DNA of 64,000 nucleotides. It comes from an uncultured Methylopila sp. (GTDB lineage: Bacteria > Pseudomonadota > Alphaproteobacteria > Rhizobiales > Methylopilaceae). The notes under the pieces are model-generated. The model worked only from the letters and a program-made list of their open reading frames with translations, was not told the DNA's origin and made no database searches. Each line of letters opens with the position of its first letter. The first letter of the stretch is position 1. Made by a program: the position numbers and the translations under genes. Location: contig CABHPB010000125.1 in NCBI GenBank assembly GCA_902168115.1, forward strand, positions 1 through 64,000, written 5' to 3'. Below, one piece after another: positions 9,451 to 18,400 of the stretch.

Positions 9451-11232
9451 ATGCATCATGAAACGCCGCTGATCTCGATCCTGGTCGCGGGTTTCGTACT
9501 GGCTTTCCTTCTAGGCGCGGTGGCGCACAGGCTGAAGCTCCCGCCGCTGGTCGGCTATCTGATCGCAGGCGTCGTCGTCGGCCCGCACACGCCGGGCTAC
9601 GTCGCGAACCAGCAGCTCGGCCAGCAGCTCGCCGAGGTCGGCGTCATCCTGCTGATGTTCGGCGTCGGCCTGCATTTCTCGGTCAAGGACCTGTGGTCGG
9701 TGCGCGCCGTCGCGCTGCCGGGCGCGATCGTGCAGATGGCGGCCGCCACCGGTCTCGGCTTCGGCCTCGCCTGGCTGCTGGGCTGGCCGGCGGGCGGCGG
9801 GCTGATCTTCGGGCTCGCGCTTTCCGTCGCCTCGACGGTCGTCCTGCTCAAGGCGCTTCAGGATCGGCGCCTGGTCGAGAGCACGCGCGGCCGAATCGCC
9901 GTCGGCTGGCTCATCGTCGAGGACCTGGCGATGGTGCTCGCGCTCGTCCTGCTGCCGGCGGCCGCGAGCGTCGGCGCGAGCGACCATGGCGGACCGGACC
10001 CGCTCGCCGCAGCGCTCGGCGCGGCCTTCGGCGTCGAACTCGGGCTCGGCGGGCTGATCTTCGCGACGCTCGCCAAGGTCGGCGCCTTCGTCGCCCTGAT
10101 GCTCGTCGTCGGCCGCCGTTTCGTGCCGTGGATGCTGCACTGGATCGCCCATTCCGGATCGCGCGAGCTGTTCCGCCTCGGCGTGCTCGCCATCGCGCTC
10201 GGGATCGCAGGCGGCGCGGCGCAGCTCTTCGGCGTCTCGCTCGCGCTCGGCGCGTTCTTCGCCGGCATGGTGCTGTCGGAGAGCCCGCTCAGCCAGGCGG
10301 CGGCCAACGAGAGCCTGCCGCTGCGCGACGCCTTCGCGGTGCTGTTTTTCGTCTCCGCCGGAATGCTGTTCGACCCGACCATCGTGCTGCGCGAGCCTTG
10401 GTCGGTGTTCGGAACGGTGTTCGTCATCGTGATCGGAAAGTCGATCGCGGCGTTCCTCATCGTGCTGGCGTTCCGGCGGTCCGTCGGCACGGCGCTGACC
10501 ATTTCGGCCAGCCTCGCCCAGATCGGCGAGTTCTCGTTCATCCTGGCCGAGCTCGGCCTCAAGCTGAACATGCTGCCCGAGGCGGGCAGGGACCTGATCA
10601 TCGCCGGGGCGATCATCTCGATCATCCTCAACCCGTTCGTCTTCATCTTCGCCGAGCGCCTGAGGGTGCGGATCGAGGGCAAGCCGGCGCCAAAGCCAGC
10701 GGCCGAGCCGGCGGCGCCCTCGCCCGAGCCTGCGGAGGAGCCCTCCGGAGCGGAGCCGACGGCGCTGTCCGGCCACGTCGTGCTCGTCGGGGCGGGCCGC
10801 GTCGGAGGCCTTGTCGCCGAACGGCTGCGGACGACGGGCGAGAGCTTCCTCGTGATCGAGGACTCCGAGCCCCGGATCGTCGCGCTGAGGGACGCCGGCG
10901 TCGAGGTCGTCCCCGGCAACGCCGCCAGCGAGGAGACGCTCACGCTCGCCAACGTCGCCGGCGCGACGACGCTCGTGGTCGCCATCCCGAACGCCTTCGA
11001 GGCCGGGCAGGCGATCGATCAGGCGCGGCGGCTCAATCCCGACCTGCACGTCGTCGGACGAGCCCATTCGGAGGCCGAGGTCGAGCATCTGCGCGGGCTC
11101 GGGGCGGATATGGTCATCATGGGCGAACGAGAGATCGCCCGCGCGATGCTGGCGGTGCTCAACGAACACGGCGTCGCCGGGGGCGATGCGGCTGGTCCGC
11201 CGCTGCTGAGGCCGGCGCCGTCCACCGGCTGA
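9451..11232 (+). CDS. Kef/YbaL-type monovalent cation:proton antiporter with RCK domain
   Basis: The 593-residue membrane protein has a CPA2 Na+/H+ exchanger domain of about 12 helices (residues 1-405), including the family text LPPLVGYLIAGVVVGP and IGEFSFILAELG. A Pro/Ala-rich linker (~410-435) follows, then a TrkA-N/RCK Rossmann domain with the dinucleotide loop VVLVGAGRVGGLVAERL. This layout matches YbaL and the KefB/KefC potassium efflux systems, which are gated by NAD(H) or glutathione adducts. No KefF/KefG-like ancillary gene is adjacent. The start ATG sits about 85 bases after the ialB terminator. The transported ion cannot be settled from sequence. Confidence 0.9.
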   Translation: MHHETPLISILVAGFVLAFLLGAVAHRLKLPPLVGYLIAGVVVGPHTPGYVANQQLGQQLAEVGVILLMFGVGLHFSVKDLWSVRAVALPGAIVQMAAATGLGFGLAWLLGWPAGGGLIFGLALSVASTVVLLKALQDRRLVESTRGRIAVGWLIVEDLAMVLALVLLPAAASVGASDHGGPDPLAAALGAAFGVELGLGGLIFATLAKVGAFVALMLVVGRRFVPWMLHWIAHSGSRELFRLGVLAIALGIAGGAAQLFGVSLALGAFFAGMVLSESPLSQAAANESLPLRDAFAVLFFVSAGMLFDPTIVLREPWSVFGTVFVIVIGKSIAAFLIVLAFRRSVGTALTISASLAQIGEFSFILAELGLKLNMLPEAGRDLIIAGAIISIILNPFVFIFAERLRVRIEGKPAPKPAAEPAAPSPEPAEEPSGAEPTALSGHVVLVGAGRVGGLVAERLRTTGESFLVIEDSEPRIVALRDAGVEVVPGNAASEETLTLANVAGATTLVVAIPNAFEAGQAIDQARRLNPDLHVVGRAHSEAEVEHLRGLGADMVIMGEREIARAMLAVLNEHGVAGGDAAGPPLLRPAPSTG

Positions 11233-11239
11233 GACGGGG

Positions 11240-11422
11240 TCAGGACGCCAGCAGCGGCCCTAGCGCGCCTATGAGCGACACCAGAAGAGCGGTCGCCGCC
11301 GCGGTGGCGACGACCTGCTTCAGCGCATCCGACAAGAGCTCGGTCCGGCAGGCCAGAAACGCCGCCGCCGCGACTGACGCGGCGTTCGGGAGCCATTGCA
11401 GCAGCGTCTCGCGCGGGGTCAC
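11240..11422 (-). CDS. Small hypothetical membrane protein
   Basis: This possible 60-residue protein starts at a GTG (11422) with GAGAGGG about eight bases upstream. It has hydrophobic Ala/Leu-rich stretches (NAASVAAAAFLAC and VVATAAATALLVSLIGALGPLLA), consistent with one or two membrane helices. A longer in-frame start would run into hspQ on the same strand and is unlikely. It ends eight bases from the convergent antiporter gene. I do not recognise a family, and no co-gene suggests a function; it may be a genuine small membrane protein or chance. Confidence 0.4.
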   Translation of the reverse strand: MTPRETLLQWLPNAASVAAAAFLACRTELLSDALKQVVATAAATALLVSLIGALGPLLAS

Positions 11423-11511
11423 AGGCGCAGCCCTCTCGACGGTTCGCCGGACGACATTACGCCCGCGAACGGCCGAGCCGGGATCAACTCGGATCACTCC
11501 GACGCGATGGC

Positions 11512-11847
11512 TCAGTGAGCAAGATCGACCCTGAACCGGTAGGTCCCGTCGGCAAGGCGTTCGAACATCTCGCGGACCTGCGGATGGCGGATCGGATCGC
11601 CGCTCGTGTCCGGCAGGAGGTTCTGCTCGGAAACATAGGCGACGTATTCGCTTTCCGAATTCTCGGCGAACAGGTGGTAGAACGGCTGGTCGCGTTCCGG
11701 CCGCACGTCCTCCGGGATCGACTCCCACCACTCCTCGGTGTTCGAGAAGGTGTGGTCGACGTCGTAGATCACGCCCCTGAACGGATAGACGCGGTGGCGC
11801 ACCACGTCTCCGATCCTGAACTTCGCGAGGCGCTCTTCGGCGGGCAT
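11512..11847 (-). CDS. hspQ: Heat shock protein HspQ
   Basis: The 111-residue product matches HspQ, a small hemimethylated-DNA-binding-like (YccV) protein that in E. coli is an adaptor or specificity enhancer of the Lon protease. Recognisable text includes FRIGDVVRHRVYPFRGVIYD near residues 10-30 and QPFYHLFAENSESEYVAYVSEQNLLPD. Length and start agree with family members. Lon itself is encoded 40 kb away at 51265. The gene stands alone on the minus strand between the small membrane protein and the CoA-lyase gene. Confidence 0.93.
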   Translation of the reverse strand: MPAEERLAKFRIGDVVRHRVYPFRGVIYDVDHTFSNTEEWWESIPEDVRPERDQPFYHLFAENSESEYVAYVSEQNLLPDTSGDPIRHPQVREMFERLADGTYRFRVDLAH

Positions 11848-11876
11848 GCGGGCAGGGATTCTCCGGCGGCGTGGCT

Positions 11877-11903
11877 GCGGCGGTCAGATGCCCCGACCGC
11901 CGC
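11877..11903 (-). terminator. Hairpin downstream of the CoA-ester lyase gene
   Basis: GCGGCGGTC (11877-11885) and GACCGCCGC (11895-11903) form a perfect 9-bp inverted repeat with a 9-base loop, 26 bases beyond the end of the minus-strand lyase gene and before hspQ. It lacks a T run. Confidence 0.5.
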
Positions 11904-11929
11904 GCGCCGTCAACGCGCCGTTCCCCGCG

Positions 11930-12973
11930 TCAGAGGCCGTAGCGCTCCGCGAGCTCCGGCTCGCGGTCCGCGATCTGCCGGGCGAGGTCGACGATGACCT
12001 TGGCCTGCTTCCAGGTGGCGTCGTCCTGCATCTTGCCGTCGAGCATGACGGCGCCGGTTCCGTCCGGCATGGCGTCGACGATGCGCTTGGCGAACTTCAC
12101 CTCCTCGACGTCCGGCGAGAACACGCGCTTGGCGATCTCGACCTGGCTCGGATGCAGCGTCCAGGCGCCGACGCAGCCCATCAGGAAGGCGTTGCGGAAC
12201 TGGCTCTCGCAGGCGTCGCCGTCGGAGAAGTCGCCGAAGGGGCCATAGAACGGCTTGATGTTGTTGGCCGCGCAGGCGTCGACCATCTTGGCGATCGTGT
12301 AGTGCCACAGATCTTGCTGGTAGAACGGCCGCGCCGCGCCGTCCTCTCCCTTGTCGGTCAGCACGCCGTAGCCCGGATGGCCGCCGCCGACGCGGGTGGT
12401 CTTCATGCGGCGGGAAGCGGCGAGGTCGGCGGGGCCGAGGCTCATGCCGTGCATGCGCGGCGAGGCGGCGGCGATCTCCTCGACGTTCATGACGCCCTGC
12501 GCGGTCTCCAGGATCGCGTGGATCATGATCGGCCGCTCGATGTTGTGGCGCGCCTCGAGCTGGGCGAGCAGCCGGTCGAGATAGTGGATGTCCCACGAGC
12601 CCTCGACCTTCGGCAGCATGATGACGTCGAGCTTGCTCCCGACGGCGCCGACGATCTCGATGACGTCGTCGAGCGCCCACGGGCTGTCGAGCGCGTTCAT
12701 GCGGATCCAGAGCCCCGCGGCGCCGAAGTCGGTCGCCTTGGCCATCTCGATGAAGCCCGAACGCGCCGCTTCCTTGGCGTCGGCCGGGACCGCGTCCTCA
12801 AGGTTGCCGAGCACGACGTCGACTTGGCGTGCGAGATCGCCGGCGCGGGCGCGGATCTTTTCCACATGCGGCGGCACGAAATGGATCATGCGCTCGACCC
12901 GCACGGGCGGCTCGCGGAAGGGGGCGGGCGCGCCGAGCGCAAGCGGACGATAGTAGGCGCTCGGGACGATCAT
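11930..12973 (-). CDS. HpcH/HpaI-family CoA ester lyase (malyl-CoA / beta-methylmalyl-CoA lyase-like)
   Basis: The 347-residue protein belongs to the citrate-lyase-beta/malyl-CoA lyase family, which cleaves or forms 3-hydroxyacyl-CoA thioesters such as malyl-CoA (glyoxylate plus acetyl-CoA) in the serine and ethylmalonyl-CoA cycles. Diagnostic segments are [15 protein letters not shown] (metal-binding acidic residues), [22 protein letters not shown], and [11 protein letters not shown] followed by [12 protein letters not shown]. The start at 12973 ([11 protein letters not shown]) is chosen because the upstream in-frame residues lack family similarity. The usual LDLEDAV reads LGNLEDAV, so this could be a paralogue of the canonical malyl-CoA lyase. 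It is monocistronic, and substrate assignment is tentative. Confidence 0.85.
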   Translation of the reverse strand: MIVPSAYYRPLALGAPAPFREPPVRVERMIHFVPPHVEKIRARAGDLARQVDVVLGNLEDAVPADAKEAARSGFIEMAKATDFGAAGLWIRMNALDSPWALDDVIEIVGAVGSKLDVIMLPKVEGSWDIHYLDRLLAQLEARHNIERPIMIHAILETAQGVMNVEEIAAASPRMHGMSLGPADLAASRRMKTTRVGGGHPGYGVLTDKGEDGAARPFYQQDLWHYTIAKMVDACAANNIKPFYGPFGDFSDGDACESQFRNAFLMGCVGAWTLHPSQVEIAKRVFSPDVEEVKFAKRIVDAMPDGTGAVMLDGKMQDDATWKQAKVIVDLARQIADREPELAERYGL

Positions 12974-13163
12974 GAAGGGGGCCTTTCGCGTAGAGCTTGG
13001 AAGCGCCGCACAATTCGCGGCGCTCATGCTGCGGCGCAAGGCGTCTTTCGTCTGAACGGCGGCAGACGGCGGACGCATGTCGCGCATTCGCAGGCGCGTC
13101 TCGCGCGGCCGGCCGTTTTCGCGCTAAGGGGCCACCGCAAACCAAACGGATTCCGCCTCGCCG

Positions 13164-14108
13164 ATGGACGTCGCAGCTCTCGCAATGCCGTTCTTCGGGC
13201 TGATCGCGCTCGGCTTCCTCTGCGGCAGGCTGTTCGACGCCTCGCAGGACGGGCTCGCCTGGCTCAACATCTACATCGTCTTCGTGGCGGTGCCGGCGCT
13301 CTATTTCGCGCTCATATCGCGCACGCCCTTCGAGCAGCTCGCCAATGTCGGCTTCGTCGCGATCACCACGACGGCGACGTTCACCTGTTTCGCGATCGCG
13401 CTAGCGATCGGCCTGTTCGCCTCGAAGGGCCGTCTTGGCGAGGCGACGATCCAGGGCGCCGCCGGCAGCTACTCCAACGTTGGCTACATGGGCCCCGGAC
13501 TGACGCTCGCCGCGCTCGGCCCGGCGGCCGCGGCCCCTACGGCGCTGGTGTTCGTGTTCGACTGTATGCTGCTGTTCACGCTCGTCCCGTTTCTCATGTC
13601 GGTCGCGGGCGCGCGCAAGGAGAGCGCCTGGGCGACGGCCGGGCTGGTGCTCCGCAGGATCGCGCTGCATCCGTTCAACATCGCGACGCTCGCCGGAGGG
13701 CTCGCGGCCTATTTCCACTGGCAGCCGCCTGCACCGGTCCTCAGAATCGTCGACCTCCTGAGCGGCTCGGCCGCGCCCTGCGCGCTGTTCATGCTGGGGG
13801 TGACGGTCGCGCTCCAGCCGCTGAAGCAAATCCCGTCGGAGCTCCCGGCGCTCCTGGCCGTGAAGCTCCTGCTACATCCGGCGATCGTTTTCACGCTGTT
13901 CTGGGCGGTCGGCGGATTCGATCCGGTCTGGATCGCGACCGCCGTGCTGATGGCGTCGCTGCCGCCGGCGCTCAACGTCTTCGTGATGGCGAGCCAGTAC
14001 CAGACCTATGTGGAACGTGCGTCTGCGATCATCCTCGTCGGCACCGTCGTCTCGGTCGCAACCGTCACCACGCTGCTCGCCCTGGTCGTGGATGTAGGAA
14101 ATCGCTGA
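13164..14108 (+). CDS. AEC-family (auxin efflux carrier) transporter
   Basis: The 314-residue integral membrane protein has roughly ten helices in two halves. Family text includes a central AAGSYSNVGYMGPGLTLAALG, which resembles the conserved asparagine/glycine crossover region, and a C-terminal ATAVLMASLPPALNVFVMASQY. Bacterial AEC carriers are secondary transporters often linked to malonate or other organic acids; the substrate here is not evident. The ATG at 13164 is divergent from the CoA-ester lyase gene with a 190-base shared upstream region, a weak hint of a metabolic link. Confidence 0.88.
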   Translation: MDVAALAMPFFGLIALGFLCGRLFDASQDGLAWLNIYIVFVAVPALYFALISRTPFEQLANVGFVAITTTATFTCFAIALAIGLFASKGRLGEATIQGAAGSYSNVGYMGPGLTLAALGPAAAAPTALVFVFDCMLLFTLVPFLMSVAGARKESAWATAGLVLRRIALHPFNIATLAGGLAAYFHWQPPAPVLRIVDLLSGSAAPCALFMLGVTVALQPLKQIPSELPALLAVKLLLHPAIVFTLFWAVGGFDPVWIATAVLMASLPPALNVFVMASQYQTYVERASAIILVGTVVSVATVTTLLALVVDVGNR

Positions 14109-14322
14109 GCGAGGACGCGGCGCGGCTGTAATTCCAAGATAAAACCGCCAAGCTTGCCAAACTCCGGACGCCGACCTATATCTGCTGCGTCGATCTTGGC
14201 CGTTGAAAAATTGCTGCGCGCCGCCAGACGCGCGTTGAGTTTTCCTCTCAAAATCGATGCATCATCGTGCGCCGACCTAGCTTGGCGTGAATTTATCTAT
14301 GCCGATTTGAAGGAAAATCGAC

Positions 14323-14532
14323 ATGCAGACCGGCACCGTGAAGTTCTTCAACGTTCAGAAGGGCTACGGCTTCATCGCTCCCGAGAGCGGCGGGACGGAT
14401 GTGTTCGTCCACATCTCCGCTGTCGAGCGCTCGGGCCTCCACACCCTCGTCGAGGGCCAGAAGGTCAACTTCGAAGTGGTCCAGGACAAGCGCTCCGGGA
14501 AGAACGCCGCCGAGAACCTCTCGGCCGCGTGA
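14323..14532 (+). CDS. cspA: Cold-shock-domain protein
   Basis: The 69-residue single-domain nucleic-acid chaperone carries RNP1-like KGYGFI and RNP2-like VFVHIS motifs at residues ~15-33. It is a typical alphaproteobacterial CspA by length and sequence. The ATG follows GAAGGAAAA. The 214 bases upstream are AT-richer than the neighbourhood and gene-free, consistent with a long 5' leader as in other csp genes, but no thermosensor structure was worked out. A terminator follows at 14596. Confidence 0.95.
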   Translation: MQTGTVKFFNVQKGYGFIAPESGGTDVFVHISAVERSGLHTLVEGQKVNFEVVQDKRSGKNAAENLSAA

Positions 14533-14595
14533 CGTATACGCCCGAGCAGCGCTGCGGCCGCGGACATGCGGGCGCAGCGTTTCAGACGGGCAGGG

Positions 14596-14624
14596 GGCCG
14601 GGCATCGCCCGGCCTTTTTCTTTT
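14596..14624 (+). terminator. Rho-independent terminator of cspA
   Basis: GGCCGGGC (14596-14603) and GCCCGGCC (14607-14614), with a three-base loop, are followed by the T-rich tail TTTTTCTTTT. The tail abuts the GGAGG ribosome-binding site of the next gene, so read-through would deliver that gene. Confidence 0.85.
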
Positions 14625-14636
14625 GGAGGTCAAGCC

Positions 14637-14945
14637 ATGAGCGACAAGGCCCAGAGCGGCGCGAACGGGGTCTTCAAGACTCCGGCCAAGGCCGATAAGG
14701 CGGATGCGACCACGCGGGCTGCGCGCGAGATCATCGAGCGCGAGCGCAACGAGCGTGACGCCAAGACGGCGCGCCTGCGCGCGCTGAGGCTCGCCAAGGA
14801 GGCCGAGGACGCTGCGGTCGAAGGTCCGGCGCAGCCCGCCAGGGCCGTTTCGTCGGCGAAAACCTCCAAGACGGCTCCCAAGGCGACCGCAAAGACGACC
14901 GCCAAGAAGGCGGCCGCGAAGGTCCGCAAGGTCGAGGCGGCGTGA
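14637..14945 (+). CDS. Small basic Lys/Ala-rich protein with histone H1-like tail
   Basis: The product has 102 residues. The N-terminal ~65 residues are charged and probably helical (ARE/IERERNERDAKTARLRALRLAKEAED). The C-terminal third is a Lys/Ala/Thr-rich run (KTSKTAPKATAKTTAKKAAAKVRK) typical of eukaryote-like histone H1/HU tails in bacteria. It has a strong GGAGG site directly behind the cspA terminator. I recognise no named family. Binding to nucleic acid is suggested only by composition and by the cold-shock neighbour. Confidence 0.7.
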   Translation: MSDKAQSGANGVFKTPAKADKADATTRAAREIIERERNERDAKTARLRALRLAKEAEDAAVEGPAQPARAVSSAKTSKTAPKATAKTTAKKAAAKVRKVEAA

Positions 14946-15133
14946 GGCCGCGACGCGGCTCCTGACATCGTTCCGCCTCAAACCGATGGCTTCTCCGACG
15001 CTGGGCGGCGCACGGCGCGAACATTGCTCCGGCGTCGGCCTGGTGGGGGTTCGTTAACCATAGCGACCTCACCTTCGCGCGGACGCCGGGGGCGCGCAGG
15101 CGTCGCTTCGGACGGCATGGGAGCTCGGCACAG

Positions 15134-16447
15134 GTGACGGATCGGCCTTCGGATTTCCCGGCGCAGTTCGGCTCCACCACACGCCGCGAGGCGCTGAAGC
15201 TCGGACTCAGCGCCGCCGCTGCGAGCGTGGCCGCCGGATCGGCCGCGGCGCAGTCCTTCGGCGCGGCCGAATGGAAGGACCGCTTCGACGCGTCCTCCGG
15301 CGCTGTTTCGACCTCGCGGACCTCGTCCTCGCGCGTCCCGACCCTCAGCCGCGAGACAGCCAGCGCGACCGAGCAGGCGATCGGCGCCTATAACGACATC
15401 GTCGGCCGCGGCGGCTGGAACACCGTGCCGAACGGCAACCGCCTCAAGCTCGGCTCGACCGGCGAGCGCGTCGTCGCTCTGCGCCAGCGCCTGATGGTCT
15501 CGGGCGATCTCGACAGGAACGTCGGCCTGTCGCCAACCTTCGACTCCTATGTCGAGGGCGGCGTCCGACGGTTCCAGGCGCGCCACGGCCTCATCCCGGT
15601 TGGCGTCGTCGGCGACGACACTCTGAAGTCCCTGAACATCCCGGCCCAGACACGGCTGCGCCAGCTCGAGACCAACCTCGTGCGCATCCGCACCATGGCG
15701 ATGGGCGACATGCCGGGCCGCTACGTGATGGCGAACATCCCGGCCGCCGAGGTCGAGGCCGTCGAGAACGGCCAGGTCGCCGCGCGCTACACGGCCGTGG
15801 TCGGCAAGGTCGACCGCGCCTCGCCGGTGCTCGACGCCAAGATCCTGCAGGTGAACCTCAACCCCTTCTGGACGGTCCCCGCTTCCATCGTGAAGAAGGA
15901 CCTCATCCCGCAGATGCAGAAGGACCCGCAGTACCTCACCAAGAAGAATATCCGCATCATCGACAAGAGCGGCGCCGAGGTGCCTCCGACGGCCATCAAC
16001 TGGAGCACCGACGAGGCCACCAACTTCATGTACAAGCAGGATCCCGGCGAGGACAACTCGATGGGGTCGGTGCGCATCAACATGCAGAACCAGCACGGCG
16101 TCTACATGCACGACACGCCGTCGAAGAACCTGTTCGGCGACAACGCCCGGTTCCACTCCTCGGGCTGCATGCGCATCCAGAACGTCAAGGAGCTCTGCAC
16201 CTGGCTCCTCAACAACCAGCCGAACTGGAACCGCCGCTCGCTCGACGCGGCGATCAAGACCGGCAACCGCACCGACATCCAGGTGACGCCGCCGGTGCCG
16301 GTCTACTGGCGCTACATCTCGGGATGGGGCGCGGCGGATGGCGCGGTGCAGTTCCGCGAGGACATCTACGGTCAGGACGGCACCGGCGAGCTCGCGATGG
16401 CGGGCGGCGGCGAGTCCGCGGCCACCGGCGCCACGTCGCAGCGGTGA
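15134..16447 (+). CDS. ldtP: L,D-transpeptidase (LdtP-type), Tat-exported
   Basis: The 437-residue periplasmic peptidoglycan enzyme forms 3-3 or protein crosslinks. A twin-arginine leader (TTRREALKLGLSAAAASVAAG) is followed by a peptidoglycan-binding domain (~residues 110-175) and a YkuD catalytic domain (~190-360). The catalytic motif HSSGCMRI places the nucleophile at Cys345, with the HDTP segment about 25 residues before it. The start is GTG 15134. In Liberibacter and Sinorhizobium an enzyme of this type is activated by LdtR, encoded here at 3573. Its stop overlaps the GTG of the next small gene. The symbol rests on similarity and context. Confidence 0.88.
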   Translation: MTDRPSDFPAQFGSTTRREALKLGLSAAAASVAAGSAAAQSFGAAEWKDRFDASSGAVSTSRTSSSRVPTLSRETASATEQAIGAYNDIVGRGGWNTVPNGNRLKLGSTGERVVALRQRLMVSGDLDRNVGLSPTFDSYVEGGVRRFQARHGLIPVGVVGDDTLKSLNIPAQTRLRQLETNLVRIRTMAMGDMPGRYVMANIPAAEVEAVENGQVAARYTAVVGKVDRASPVLDAKILQVNLNPFWTVPASIVKKDLIPQMQKDPQYLTKKNIRIIDKSGAEVPPTAINWSTDEATNFMYKQDPGEDNSMGSVRINMQNQHGVYMHDTPSKNLFGDNARFHSSGCMRIQNVKELCTWLLNNQPNWNRRSLDAAIKTGNRTDIQVTPPVPVYWRYISGWGAADGAVQFREDIYGQDGTGELAMAGGGESAATGATSQR

Positions 16448-16665
16448 CGCCGCCGCGTCCGGTCCGGCCGGCGAAAGGCTCGTCGGCCGCCGCGGGCGAG
16501 GTGCTGTTCGAATTCATGACCCGCGGCAACGCGACCCGCTGCGCGGCGATCGATGTCGCGACCGGCGTCGAGGTCGTGGTCGTCGGCCCGCCCTCCGCCA
16601 TCGAGACGCAGCTGAAGGCGGTCGCGCTGAGAAAGCTCAGGGCGAGGATCGAGCGCGGCGGCTGA
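16444..16665 (+). CDS. DUF6898-like small protein
   Basis: The 73-residue protein starts at GTG 16444, four bases overlapping the ldtP stop (GTGA), so it is translationally coupled. The core reads VLFEFMTRGNATRCAAIDVATGVEVVVVGP followed by a C-terminal helix ending LRKLRARIERGG. I recall this as the DUF6898 family of alphaproteobacteria: a small beta-rich protein of unknown function with a conserved 'GN..K..AID..TG.EV...GP' pattern. Family membership is from recall. Confidence 0.7.
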   Translation: MTPPRPVRPAKGSSAAAGEVLFEFMTRGNATRCAAIDVATGVEVVVVGPPSAIETQLKAVALRKLRARIERGG

Positions 16666-16825
16666 CGCCCGCGGTCCATACGAAAAAGCTTTCATGTCAA
16701 AAGGTTGATCGGGTTCGTGCGCACTGGTCGCGCTGGCGGCGCTACGCATGAGACATAAAGCTAGGCATTCTATCAAATAAATATACTAATAGTCCGCACC
16801 CGAGGTCGGGTGTGGAGGACACGCC

Positions 16826-18400
16826 ATGTCGCGAGCTCATTTCACGCGCCGCGGCTTCATGGCGGCGAGCGCGGGCGTGGCCTCCCGGCTCTCGCTGGCG
16901 GCAGGCGCCGCGGCGGCGCCAGCGACAATCGCCAGCGCAAAGTCGCGCCCCAACGTCCTGTTCATTGCGGTCGACGACCTGAACGACTGGGTCGAACCGC
17001 TAGGGGGCTATGACGGCGTGATCACGCCGAACCTCACCCGTCTCGCGCGCAAGACCCGGCTGTTTCGCAAGGCCTACGCGCCCGCGCCCGCCTGCAGCCC
17101 GGCCCGCGCGGCGGTCCTGTTCGGCGTCGAGCCGTTCCATTCCGGCGTCTACACGAATTACGAGCAGTGGCAGCTCGGCTCGAAGCTCGTCGGGCAGACC
17201 TCGCTGCCGCGTTACTTCAGGGAGAACGGCTACCTCACCGTGGGCGCAGGCAAGGTCTTCCATGACGGCTGGCGGTCGTCGAGCCAGCGGCCGGCCGCCA
17301 ACGATCCCGGGGCCTGGAGCGATTACGACTTCTGCGACGTCGAGGGCCGCGTCTGCGAACTCGGCAAGGAGGACCGCGAGGAGGCGGTCGAGTTCACCGA
17401 CGAGCTGTCATTCGGCGAAACGCGCGTGAAGACGTCCGAGATGCCCGACGTCGACAGCGTGAAGTGGTTCATCAGGCGCGTGCTGAAAAGCCGTCACGAC
17501 CGCCCGTTCTTCGGCGCGATCGGCCTCCGCAAGCCGCACGGCCCCTTCATTGTTCCGCAGAAGTTTTTCGATCTCTACGACGACAGTCGCCTGCATTACC
17601 CACCCGGCGTGCTGGATCCGGCGCACAACACGCTGGCGACGAACGAGGACGTCGCCGACCTGCCGCCCGCCGCCATCGCGATGCTGAAGCAGTTCGGCGA
17701 AAAGGACCACAAGCGCATCGTCGGCGGGAAGACGGACCTCTGGAAGGACATCGTCCATTCCTATCTCGCAACGATCAGCTTCTCGGACTACTGCCTCGGC
17801 CTGATTCTCGACGCCTGGCTCGGCGGCCCGAACGCTTCGAACACGATCGTCGTGCTGTGGAGCGACCATGGCTGGCAGCTCGGCGAGAAGATGGGCTGGC
17901 GCAAGTTCACGCTCTGGGAGCGCGCGACCCGCGTGCCGCTGATGATCGGCGGCGCGTTCGGAGGGACGACGATCCGCCCGGGCGCCGAGAACGCGCCGAC
18001 CAGCACCGTCAGCCTGTTCCGGACGCTCGCTCACACCGCGCTGTCGGAGATTCCGCGCGCCTCCGAGCTCGGCGGGCTGCCGCTCGACGGCAAGTCGCTG
18101 AAGAGCGTGCTTCTTGACAGGGAGCCGGGTGCGGGACCCGCGCTCAGCACCTGGATGCTGCAGACCGCGGACGGCGACGGTGAGCGTCGCGCGCGGCACG
18201 TCTCGGTCCGCACGGCGAACAACCGCCTCATCGCCTACGGCAATGGGGACCGGGAGCTCTATTACAACCGGAACGACCCCTACGAGTTCCGCAACCTGCT
18301 CGCTCGGCCCGACGCAGAGGCGAAAGCGACCGCCGAAAGGCTCGCAGCCTTTCTCCCTGCGGCGTCCGAATGCGCCGCCCGCGCACGCACGGGCGGTTGA
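16826..18400 (+). CDS. Tat-exported sulfatase (iduronate-2-sulfatase-like)
   Basis: The 524-residue type I sulfatase has a twin-arginine leader (FTRRGFMAASAG...AAAA) and the metal-binding start RPNVLFIAVDDLNDW. The formylglycine signature Cys-Ser-Pro-Ala-Arg places the modified residue at Cys90. WSDHGWQLGEKMGW and KFTLWERATRVPL are later conserved metal and active-site segments. The closest subgroup by eye is iduronate-2-sulfatase-like/choline-sulfatase-like; the substrate is unknown. The maturase would have to act before Tat export and is not in this window. The 160 bases upstream are distinctly AT-richer, and the gene interrupts what is otherwise a conserved ldt-glyA neighbourhood, so acquisition is possible. 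Confidence 0.9.
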   Translation: MSRAHFTRRGFMAASAGVASRLSLAAGAAAAPATIASAKSRPNVLFIAVDDLNDWVEPLGGYDGVITPNLTRLARKTRLFRKAYAPAPACSPARAAVLFGVEPFHSGVYTNYEQWQLGSKLVGQTSLPRYFRENGYLTVGAGKVFHDGWRSSSQRPAANDPGAWSDYDFCDVEGRVCELGKEDREEAVEFTDELSFGETRVKTSEMPDVDSVKWFIRRVLKSRHDRPFFGAIGLRKPHGPFIVPQKFFDLYDDSRLHYPPGVLDPAHNTLATNEDVADLPPAAIAMLKQFGEKDHKRIVGGKTDLWKDIVHSYLATISFSDYCLGLILDAWLGGPNASNTIVVLWSDHGWQLGEKMGWRKFTLWERATRVPLMIGGAFGGTTIRPGAENAPTSTVSLFRTLAHTALSEIPRASELGGLPLDGKSLKSVLLDREPGAGPALSTWMLQTADGDGERRARHVSVRTANNRLIAYGNGDRELYYNRNDPYEFRNLLARPDAEAKATAERLAAFLPAASECAARARTGG

